Below, one piece after another: positions 1 through 6,555 of a stretch of DNA of 64,000 nt. Position 1 is the stretch's first letter. Each line of letters starts with the position of its first letter. The notes beneath the pieces were generated by a model, which worked only from the letters and a program-made list of their open reading frames with translations, was not told the origin of the DNA and ran no database searches. The position numbers were made by a program, and so were the translations under genes. Origin of the DNA: a bacterium (GTDB lineage Bacteria > Zhuqueibacterota > Zhuqueibacteria > Zhuqueibacterales > Zhuqueibacteraceae); assembly GCA_023150945.1 (NCBI GenBank), contig JAKLJX010000001.1, positions 310,001 to 374,000 on the forward strand, read 5' to 3'.

Positions 1-1684
1 AACCGTTCGCCGAGAGGATCGCAATCCCGTGGAAGCGTGTGCCGATCCACATCTCGCCGTTGCTGTGCTGCAGCAAGGCGCGAATGAAGTTGTCCGGCAG
101 GCCGTCTGCGGTGGTGAGTTTGCGTTGCAGCCGGTAGCCGTCGCCTTCCGGAGCAAAGACTGACAGGCCCTGCTCAAAGCCGCCGAACCAGAGGTTGCCG
201 TCGCGATCCTGATGGATGGCCAGCACCGTGGCATCCGGTAGTCCGGTGGCCACGGTGTGCATGGCGCGCACGCGGCCACTGCTGAGATCGACTTGAACCA
301 CGCCGGCGTTCATCAGGCTGCACCACAAGTGGTTGTTGCGATCAATGATGAAGCCGAGCAAAATGGCTTGCGGCAGTTCGCTGCCCGCCGCCAGAGTGCG
401 GCCGGCAGTCAGTGTGGAGGGCTGGCGCAGATGGCGCGTCACGCGGTACTCCCGCAATCCGCCTTGGGCGAAACAAACCCAGAGGCTACCGTCGCGCGCG
501 AAGTCAACGGAGTAGATACGGCCGGGCAGTTCGGGGCGCTCCAGGCGGTGCAGGTATTTTTCCCACTTGTCGCCGGGATTCTTCCAGATTTCCCACAGGC
601 CGGCACCGGAAGCCACGAAGAAATGCCCGGCAGAATCCACGGCCGCGGCGCGATTCATGGCCGAGGGCCGCAAGTCCGTGAGGGGAAAATCAAAGCTGGC
701 GCGCTCGGCCAATTTGCACAGGCCTTTGCTGAAACCGCCGAACCAGAGATTGTCCTCGCGATCGCGCCGGCTGCAGGCAATGGTGTTTTCGAGCAGGCCA
801 TTCTCAGTGGTGTAGCGAATGATTTCGCCCTCGGCAAAATCATCGCGGTGGATGAATCCGATGCCGTCGCCGGTGCTGATCCACAAATAACCGTACTGGT
901 CAACGATAACGCTCAACCCGCCCAGCCGCGAGGCGCCAAACGACAAGCGCCGCGCCGCAACAATCTCGCGGTCACGAATATGATAGACGGTACTGTCGCG
1001 CGCCACGATCCAAATGTCGCCTCGCTCATCTTGCGTCATGCCGAATGCCGGTTCGGAAAAATGCCGTATCGTCAGCAGGCGTTGTGCCTGCCGCTGCTGC
1101 GGGAGATACCGGTAAACATGGGCATCGATCCCGACGAGGAGAAGGCTGTCGCTGATCGGATGAATGAAGGATACGGCACCGGTTTGGTTGTCGATGGGAA
1201 TCAAGCGGGCGCGGCCCTGCTGCACCATGTAAACGCCGGCATAAGTGCCGCACCATAGTGTGCCGGCGCGATCTTCGATCAGATCGTGCACGCTGTTGCC
1301 GTCGGCGGAGCCGGTTGCATCCAGCCGGAAGCTGGTGAACCTGCCGCGTTCGAAGCGGGCGACGCCGTCCTGCGTTCCGATCCACATCACGCCGGGGCTG
1401 GCTTGGCTGGCGGCCAATGCCCAAACCTGATTCACCGGCAGGCCGTCCACCACGCTGTAAGAACGGAATTGCACGCCGTCAAAAACCGCCAACCCTTCAT
1501 TCGAGCCGATCCAAAGATAGCCGCCCGAGTCCTGCTCCATGGCCGTAATCCAATTGGAAGGCAAACCATCTTTGGTGGTGTAATGTTCGAACGGAAGAAC
1601 TTGTGCAGCGCTCTCCGCAGCGAGGACAAATAGCAGGAAGAGCCAGCCAAGGTTGTGGAGGGCAGTCTTTGTTCTGAGGGTCAT
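1..1684 (-). CDS. Beta-propeller sensor, two-component-regulator type (3' truncated by window)
   Basis: The frame is open from an ATG at 1684 to the window edge, about 561 codons, so the C-terminus is missing. A hydrophobic N-terminus (WLFLLFVLAAESAAQ) looks like a cleaved signal peptide. The rest is a series of roughly 40-55-residue blades with a 'LW.G...GL..F' core, for example GYLWIGSNEGLAVFDG, DNLWFGGFSKGLCKL and GNLWFGGFEQGLSVF. This is the signature of the Reg_prop/YYY periplasmic propellers that form the sensor half of hybrid two-component systems or SpoIIE-type phosphatases. Which output domain follows cannot be seen. I see no good Shine-Dalgarno before the ATG, and alternative downstream starts would remove the signal peptide, so 1684 is preferred. 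Confidence 0.85.
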   Translation of the reverse strand, partial: MTLRTKTALHNLGWLFLLFVLAAESAAQVLPFEHYTTKDGLPSNWITAMEQDSGGYLWIGSNEGLAVFDGVQFRSYSVVDGLPVNQVWALAASQASPGVMWIGTQDGVARFERGRFTSFRLDATGSADGNSVHDLIEDRAGTLWCGTYAGVYMVQQGRARLIPIDNQTGAVSFIHPISDSLLLVGIDAHVYRYLPQQRQAQRLLTIRHFSEPAFGMTQDERGDIWIVARDSTVYHIRDREIVAARRLSFGASRLGGLSVIVDQYGYLWISTGDGIGFIHRDDFAEGEIIRYTTENGLLENTIACSRRDREDNLWFGGFSKGLCKLAERASFDFPLTDLRPSAMNRAAAVDSAGHFFVASGAGLWEIWKNPGDKWEKYLHRLERPELPGRIYSVDFARDGSLWVCFAQGGLREYRVTRHLRQPSTLTAGRTLAAGSELPQAILLGFIIDRNNHLWCSLMNAGVVQVDLSSGRVRAMHTVATGLPDATVLAIHQDRDGNLWFGGFEQGLSVFAPEGDGYRLQRKLTTADGLPDNFIRALLQHSNGEMWIGTRFHGIAILSANG

Positions 1685-1751
1685 GCGGCGCAGCGCAGGG
1701 TAGGGCAACGCCCCGGATAGATGATCAATTCAAACCGATCAAAGAAAATCG

Positions 1752-1818
1752 CCAACTGATAGAAACAACCCAACCGATGGAATAGAATTGTATCGGTTGG
1801 GTTGTTTCCATCAATTGG
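1752..1818. repeat. Imperfect palindrome, copy 1 of a dispersed repeat
   Basis: Two 27-base arms (1752-1778 and 1792-1818) are reverse complements with two mismatches and enclose a 13-base loop. The inner 17 bases of each arm (GAAACAACCCAACCGAT) match perfectly. The left arm and part of the loop recur with two mismatches over 32 bases, in inverted orientation, at 6482-6513. It therefore looks like a REP/MITE-type mobile palindrome rather than a gene-specific terminator, although it could also act as one. Confidence 0.8.
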
Positions 1819-2186
1819 AGATACCTCTTTTCTTTTGAGGCAACAGTTTCTATTTGAAGCAATCAACTTCCCTTGTCCTTATCAAGAGAGGGGAGTTGCC
1901 AGCATTCTTCTGACTCGCTTTCTTACTTTTCTCTCAAGAGCTGGAGCTGGGGGAAGTGAGTCGTTGGGCATCAACAGATTTAACTTGACCTTGCCAAGTT
2001 AGCCGCTACTTGAATATTGCATCATTTCGTGCCCTTTTTTCCTGAGAATCAATTCTCAGGCTGAAGGCTGAGGTTGCCTCAAGGCAACTGACCACCTTTG
2101 GCAGCGGCGCCCCGCTCAAGATGAGACCAGCGCCAACCGCGCCATCCCTGCCAGTGAGTTCTTTGCCATTTGACGGCCGAAGTGAA

Positions 2187-2221
2187 GAACAGCCGGCTCG
2201 TGCGCACGAGGCCGGCTGTTC
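2187..2221 (-). terminator. Strong hairpin after the subtilisin gene
   Basis: GAACAGCCGGC at 2187-2197 pairs perfectly with GCCGGCTGTTC at 2211-2221, and the intervening TCGTGCGCACGA is itself a palindrome. It begins 24 bases past the subtilisin stop codon. On the minus strand it is followed only by TTCACTTC, so it lacks a proper U-tract. It may be a weak intrinsic terminator or an mRNA-stabilising hairpin. Confidence 0.5.
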
Positions 2222-2245
2222 CATTTTCTTCACGCGGAAAATGCA

Positions 2246-3601
2246 CTACGGTGCCATGGCCGGCGTCGTGCTCACGGCTTTGAAAGCATTCAGAATGCCG
2301 CCGGTCACCATCTTGCCCTGCAGCCCGGATTTGATGTCGACCGAGTTCATCAGGTGTTGCTTTAACTGCAAGTTGGTGAGACCGGGAAATTGCGCCAGCG
2401 CCAGCGCCGCGATGCCGCTCACGTGCGGGGTTGCCATCGAAGTACCGGAGAGGGATTGATAGCTGTTGTTGGGCGTGGTGCTGAGAATGTCCTTGCCGGG
2501 CGCGGCCAAGTCCACGCTGGTGAGACCGTAGTTGGAACCGGGCGTCGGCAACACATTGCCCACGCAGCCGCAGATGCCGCCACCACCGCCGGAGCCGAAC
2601 AGCGCGAGATTGCCCTTGTTGTCGATGGCCGCCACCGCCAGCACGTTTTCGACTTCGTAGTTCGAGGGATAATTCGGCGTGGCGTCGTTGTCCGTGCCGT
2701 TATTGCCGGCAGCCGCAACAAACAAGGCATCCTGCTGGTTCGCAAATTTGATCGCATCTTCCAGCGCTTGCGAGCGACCGCCGCCGCCCCAACTGTTGTT
2801 CATCACGTGCGCGCCAAAGCGGGCGGCATAGGTGATTGCTTCCACCGCGTCCGACAGGCTGCCCGAGCCGCTGCTGCTGAGAAATTTCAACGGCATGATG
2901 CGGACGTTCCAATTCACGCCCACCACGCCCACGCTGTTGTTGCCTGCGGCGCCAATGGTGCCCGCCACATGCGTGCCGTGAATATTGTCATCGAAGGGAT
3001 CGTTGTCGCGATTGACGAAATCCCAACCGCGCCAGTCATCGATGTAACCGTTGTTGTCATCGTCGATGCCGTTGCCGCTGCGCGGATCATTGGGATCGGC
3101 CCAGGGATCCTCGCCGGGATTGGTCCACATGTTGGCGCTGAGATCGGGATGCTTGTAGTCCACGCCAGTGTCAATCACCGCCACCAACACCTCGCTGCTG
3201 CCTTTCTGCACGTCCCACGCCTCGGGTGCGTCCACGTCGGCGTCCGCTGTGCCGCCGGTCTGGCCGGTGTTGTTGAGGCCCCAAAGCTGGCTGAATTGTG
3301 GATCGTTGGGAATTTCGCTGGCATAGTAGAGATAATTGGGCTCGGCATAAACCACGCCCGGCCGGCTTTGCAGCTCATCGACCAGGGTGTTGACGTCTTT
3401 GCCCGTCGTGTCGCGCACCACGAAAATGTCGCTCGGCCCGACCGACTTGGAGGAGGGCATGGCCGCCATCAAGCTGGGGTCACTGACTCTGACCACGACT
3501 TCGCCGGGAACGAACAACGGCCGTTGCTCCTGCTGGGTCGTTTGCCCGCTGAACATCATGGCCAGCAGTAACAGGGCCAACAGGCTCCACCATTTTTTCA
3601 T
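2246..3601 (-). CDS. Secreted subtilisin-like serine protease (S8 family)
   Basis: A 451-residue extracellular protease. The start is the ATG at 3601, preceded by GGAGG with good spacing; it opens a signal peptide (KKWWSLLALLLLAMMFSG). Residues about 28-95 form an inhibitor I9/fervidolysin-like prodomain ending in VVYAEPNYLYY. The catalytic domain carries Asp144 (VAVIDTGVD), His208 (HGTHVAG), the oxyanion Asn near 300 (AAAGNNG) and Ser388 (SGTSMATPHVSG), so it should be active. Acidic DPNDPRSGNGIDDDNNG stretches near 170-185 resemble calcium-binding loops of thermostable subtilases. There is no sorting domain at the C-terminus, so it is probably released or periplasmic. The next upstream gene encodes a lone prodomain-like protein, a likely partner. 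Confidence 0.95.
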   Translation of the reverse strand: MKKWWSLLALLLLAMMFSGQTTQQEQRPLFVPGEVVVRVSDPSLMAAMPSSKSVGPSDIFVVRDTTGKDVNTLVDELQSRPGVVYAEPNYLYYASEIPNDPQFSQLWGLNNTGQTGGTADADVDAPEAWDVQKGSSEVLVAVIDTGVDYKHPDLSANMWTNPGEDPWADPNDPRSGNGIDDDNNGYIDDWRGWDFVNRDNDPFDDNIHGTHVAGTIGAAGNNSVGVVGVNWNVRIMPLKFLSSSGSGSLSDAVEAITYAARFGAHVMNNSWGGGGRSQALEDAIKFANQQDALFVAAAGNNGTDNDATPNYPSNYEVENVLAVAAIDNKGNLALFGSGGGGGICGCVGNVLPTPGSNYGLTSVDLAAPGKDILSTTPNNSYQSLSGTSMATPHVSGIAALALAQFPGLTNLQLKQHLMNSVDIKSGLQGKMVTGGILNAFKAVSTTPAMAP

Positions 3602-3780
3602 GAAATGTCCTCCACAGTGGGAATGATGATTCTGCCGGCGCCAACCCAATGGATTAACAGAATGGCGCCGGCGTTTGGGATAGCAAGCAGGGGGGGAGCA
3701 AAAGCCGGGTGGCAGCAGACGAGCCGGCGGCTGTGGCTCGCGGCGAACGCGCGCCGCCGCAATTGCGCTGCCCGCGGCAC

Positions 3781-4125
3781 TTACGGCTTCTCGGGAATGC
3801 GATATTCGAGATTCGGCTCCGCGTATTCAACCTGGGGATGGGCACGGCACTTTTCCAGTACCTGATCGAGTGATTGCCCGGCCGGCAGGCGATAGACGCG
3901 CACGCCGATCGCCGGCAAATCACGCACCTGCTCCAGACCCAACGCGGCAGTGAAGGCCTGCACCGAGTCGGCCAGCGCCGCCGGTTTGAACTTGATCAGA
4001 ACCTCCGGTGGCCGGGCGGCGGCGGTGTTCGCCGTTGTGGCTTCGCGCTGTTGTTCGGCTTGATTGCAGGGCGGCAAGAGAGAGGCGGTAACGGCGGCAA
4101 ACATGAGTGCAATGAAGAGCTTCAT
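3781..4125 (-). CDS. Stand-alone subtilase-propeptide-like protein (possible protease inhibitor)
   Basis: A 114-residue exported protein. An N-terminal hydrophobic segment is followed by SLLPPCNQ, which might be an atypical lipobox. After a short Ala/Thr linker, residues about 40-114 have the layout of a fervidolysin-type N-terminal prodomain: EVLIKFKP at the start, a central ALGLEQVRDLPAIGVRVYRLP strand pair, and the characteristic end VEYAEPNLEYRIP. The end matches the last part of the prodomain inside the neighbouring subtilisin (VVYAEPNYLYY). No catalytic domain follows. It lies 180 bases upstream of the protease on the same strand. Inference: a separate folding assistant or inhibitor of that enzyme. 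It could instead be a relic of a second subtilase, but the frame is intact and well terminated. Confidence 0.8.
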   Translation of the reverse strand: MKLFIALMFAAVTASLLPPCNQAEQQREATTANTAAARPPEVLIKFKPAALADSVQAFTAALGLEQVRDLPAIGVRVYRLPAGQSLDQVLEKCRAHPQVEYAEPNLEYRIPEKP

Positions 4126-4282
4126 GAGTCTTGAGAAACGAGGCAGAGGAGGTTGCCGTGTCTCTGCCTGGTTGCATTGCGCCGGTGGCTGCGGAGGGCT
4201 AAGAGGCAGCGCCGGTCAACGATCGGCAACTGGCTGCAAAGTAGCAATCCCAAGCTGCGATGTCAACCGGAATTTGCAGCGC

Positions 4283-5377
4283 TCACTGCCAGGTCGCGCG
4301 CAGAATGGAGAGTTGTTTGGCGCTCAACAAGGTTTGCTGGCGGAAAATGATGATGCCCGTTGCCGGCGCCTCCAGGCCGTGCAGCACGGCCGCGCTGAAT
4401 TCGTCATCGGGCACTTTGTGCGCCCCGCCGAGATCGGTTTGGATGATGGGACACACCGGCTTGTTGGTTTCGCGCGCGGTGTATTGCACGAACTGCGAAA
4501 TCCACTCCACCGGCCGGCCGCAGAGTTCGTGGTAGAGCATCGGAGAGAAGACGTCGAAATGGCTGCTGAGGCGGCGGTAATCCTGGCCCAACATGTTGAT
4601 CAGCGCGCGGCCATATTCTTCGCGCTGCCAGGGCACGCTGAACAGTCCCAGTACTACTCCTGGCTTCTTGGCAATCGTTTCGCGCGCCTGCTGGGCAAAG
4701 TCTGCAATCACGCCGATCTTGTAGATGATCCACTCGCGGCGATGGTGAGTGAGAATCCAGTTGGCTTTGGCAGCGAGCAGGCCGGCTTTGGCATTTGCCG
4801 GACCGCCGTTGCTCGTGTCGATCGGCAGGTCTTCCGGAATCACCAAGCTGCTGCTGCGTTCGAAATCCGCCAGCGTCGAGTCGCAGAAGCAGGTTTCCAG
4901 CAAATCCGGAGTGGGCGTTTCCCAGTGGCCGCTGAAGCGCAGAAAGTCGAGCCAGATGCCGTCGAAACCGGCATCGCGTTTTTGTGCAATCTGGCGCAGG
5001 AGGCGCGGCCAATACCAGCGCTGCGTCGGGCAAATGCCGTTGCCGGGCACCGCGGCCACGCGATTGCCCTGGCGATCCACCGGCCGGAGCTGGGGATACC
5101 GCCGCCAAGGCGCATTTCCGCCGAAGACATTCATCGTGGTGTAGACTTTGACGCCGATGGATTTGAGTGTCTGGTGCAGTTCCGGCGAAATCGTATCCAC
5201 AAAAACCGCATTGATGTTGTTTTGATAAAGCGCGGCCGCGGTTTCCTTGGGCGTGCCGGCAAACGGGCCTTCCGGCGTGAAGCCCCACAGCGCACGCGTT
5301 TGCGCTTGCGCCCAGGCTGCCGGGCCCGTGCTGCCGCAAAGGGTGAAGGTGAGCAAAAGGGAGAGGTAGAGTTTCAT
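4283..5377 (-). CDS. Putative secreted glycoside hydrolase (GHL10/DUF4015-like)
   Basis: About 364 residues with a signal peptide (MKLYLSLLLTFTLCGSTGPAAWAQ). I chose the ATG at 5377 over one four codons upstream because GGTG sits at suitable distance and the signal peptide begins there. The body reads as a (beta/alpha)8 glycoside-hydrolase-like barrel: ALWGFTPEG, NNINAVFVDTISPE, VKVYTTMNVFGG, AGFDGIWLDFLRFSG (Asp on a strand end), GVVLGLFSVPW, HFDVFSPMLYHELCG and a C-terminal ATGIIIFRQQTL. These are typical of the family of putative glycosyl hydrolases with unknown substrate. I cannot name catalytic acids with certainty; Asp in WLDFLR is a candidate. It may be co-transcribed with the subtilisin pair downstream. 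Confidence 0.75.
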   Translation of the reverse strand: MKLYLSLLLTFTLCGSTGPAAWAQAQTRALWGFTPEGPFAGTPKETAAALYQNNINAVFVDTISPELHQTLKSIGVKVYTTMNVFGGNAPWRRYPQLRPVDRQGNRVAAVPGNGICPTQRWYWPRLLRQIAQKRDAGFDGIWLDFLRFSGHWETPTPDLLETCFCDSTLADFERSSSLVIPEDLPIDTSNGGPANAKAGLLAAKANWILTHHRREWIIYKIGVIADFAQQARETIAKKPGVVLGLFSVPWQREEYGRALINMLGQDYRRLSSHFDVFSPMLYHELCGRPVEWISQFVQYTARETNKPVCPIIQTDLGGAHKVPDDEFSAAVLHGLEAPATGIIIFRQQTLLSAKQLSILRATWQ

Positions 5378-5425
5378 ATCAAGTATCACCGGTGAAAAAT
5401 CAGCAGAACTGTTGAGTCAGGTGGC

Positions 5426-5470
5426 CGTCCGAAAACACTACCGCCCGGGCGCTTCAGCATGAACAAGAAC
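5426..5470. repeat. Left-arm copy of a dispersed inverted-repeat family
   Basis: This stretch matches 11301-11345 over 45 bases with about eight differences, including an identical ACCGCCCGGGCGCTTC core followed by CATGAACA. Only the left arm of the element seems present here. See the full copy at 11295-11418. Confidence 0.7.
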
Positions 5471-5576
5471 ATCGCGCGTGTGCGGCGGCGCGACTTCAAG
5501 CGCGTTTAGATTGAAAACCATGCCGCCGTCGCGCCGTCCGTACCACGCCGTGCTAGATGCCGCCGCTGCCTTATGC

Positions 5577-6062
5577 TCAACTATCCTTCAATGGTAGCGG
5601 TGGCGGGGCATGATGTGGGCTGCTCCCGCTCAGGTATCTTATCGCAACGCTCCCGAAAACTATTTCCAGGGTAGAGCTTGTCGAAGCCAATTCCAGCTTG
5701 AACTCTGCCAACCCGCTAGTATCAAGGTTGATACCCACCCAGTCAGATCTCACTTTCTCAATCAGATCGCTTGAGGCAACGCACGTGGTGCCGAATATCA
5801 TCTCCCCTTCAGACATGCACCTGGTGCCCCAACTCATTTGAGATTGAACGAGGAAGCAACGCTGGAAGGTGATTTCGGCACGCCGTGAGATTTGTTTCTC
5901 CCAATCTTCAAGCAAATCAAGGATCAGCACCACTTGGTCTGCAGAATCGGTACGAATGAACTTTATTTCATGCAGAACACTGTCATGCCAGAACAAACTA
6001 CCGAGTAATTCGATAGCGCCGCTAGACACGTCCCGTTTGATGATTTCAGTCTCTTCGCTCAT
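5577..6062 (-). CDS. Hypothetical protein, unrecognised
   Basis: A 161-residue cytoplasmic-looking protein starting at ATG 6062. I recognise no family. It has no signal peptide or membrane segment. The sequence alternates short strands and acidic loops (SLFWHDSVLHEIKFIRT, VVLILDLLEDWEKQ, WVGINLDTSGLAEFKLEL, TLEIVFGSVAIRYLS), giving the impression of a small beta-rich fold of the kind seen in orphan or immunity-like proteins. Codon use and base composition are less GC-rich than the neighbours, and it sits between copies of dispersed repeats on both sides. Together these suggest it may have been acquired. The coding call rests on a sustained frame with normal amino-acid composition. Confidence 0.65.
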   Translation of the reverse strand: MSEETEIIKRDVSSGAIELLGSLFWHDSVLHEIKFIRTDSADQVVLILDLLEDWEKQISRRAEITFQRCFLVQSQMSWGTRCMSEGEMIFGTTCVASSDLIEKVRSDWVGINLDTSGLAEFKLELASTSSTLEIVFGSVAIRYLSGSSPHHAPPPLPLKDS

Positions 6063-6108
6063 TTCTAGTTACCACGCAGGCGATCTAACACGTCTTATTC
6101 GACTGGGG

Positions 6109-6161
6109 CACGCTACAGGGCCTCACGGTCGGTGGTTTTTTCATTTCTGGACAGACACTGA
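6109..6161. repeat. Right-arm copy of a dispersed inverted-repeat family
   Basis: It aligns with 11365-11418: both read CACGCT(A/T)CAGGGCC, a GC-rich segment ending in GG, a T-rich run, then TTCAT(T/C)TCTGGAC(A/T)GACACT. The conserved outer end is TCTGGACAGACACT, which recurs at 51970-51983. Confidence 0.75.
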
Positions 6162-6245
6162 GCATAATTACAACGTTGAGTACACCCTGTCTTCTCCCGA
6201 AGGGATCAGGCTGGCCCCTCAACGTGGTCGCATGTAATAGCTCAC

Positions 6246-6375
6246 GGGCATTGCCCTGGGAACGGATGAGATTTGTCGCATGCTGACCCGACGGGGCGTC
6301 ATACCTGACGTGGCTATGACGCCCCGTCGGGGCTTGTTGATGTCTCATGATCACTGGTTTTCCAGGGTGTTGCCC
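6246..6375. repeat. 130-base imperfect palindrome with a perfect 17-bp core hairpin
   Basis: The centre is a perfect hairpin: CCCGACGGGGCGTCATA (6287-6303), an 11-base loop, and its exact complement at 6315-6331. About 40 bases outward on each side the ends match again in inverted form (GGGCATTGCCCTGGGAAC on the left; complement of GTTTTCCAGGGTGTTGCCC on the right). The symmetry around position 6310 indicates a single palindromic element. Confidence 0.7.
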
Positions 6376-6450
6376 TTCGCTTCTGCATTTCGCCTCCTTC
6401 GGGGCTGCTTGACTTTGCCTTGGAATTCGACGCAACGTTGTAGTACTATT

Positions 6451-6517
6451 TTCCAACGGATCGATTCAATCCCGCGGAGGGATTCCATCGGTTGGGTTGT
6501 TTCTATTCGTTGGAAAA
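6451..6517. repeat. Palindrome, copy 2 of the 1.75-kb dispersed repeat
   Basis: Outer arms TTCCAACG and CGTTGGAA and an inner AATCCC/GGGATT pair make an imperfect palindrome. Bases 6482-6513 are, on the minus strand, a 30/32 match to 1752-1783. Confidence 0.75.
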
Positions 6518-6555
6518 TTTTTGAGCTGTCCGCAGGGCGCAATTCCTCAGCTTGT

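Larger units (their letters stand above)
1685..2245. other. Gene-free stretch, AT-richer than its surroundings
   Basis: No convincing gene is present: frames here are short, lack ribosome sites and have no recognisable motifs. It holds a long inverted repeat (1752-1818), a small perfect hairpin CCTGAGAATCAATTCTCAGG at 2041-2060, and a strong GC-rich hairpin at 2187-2221 just after the subtilisin stop codon. Base composition from about 1800 to 2030 is visibly AT-richer than the neighbouring genes. Confidence 0.6.
6063..6555. other. Gene-free repeat cluster
   Basis: No gene is seen. Three different palindromic or inverted-repeat elements lie end to end: the right arm of the 11.3-kb element family (6109-6161), a long imperfect palindrome (6246-6375), and a second palindrome carrying the repeat first seen at 1.75 kb (6451-6517). 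Confidence 0.7.

Noticed and set aside
257-1258. 333-codon plus-strand open frame
   Set aside because: Antisense to the beta-propeller sensor, whose minus-strand frame shows clear blade repeats.
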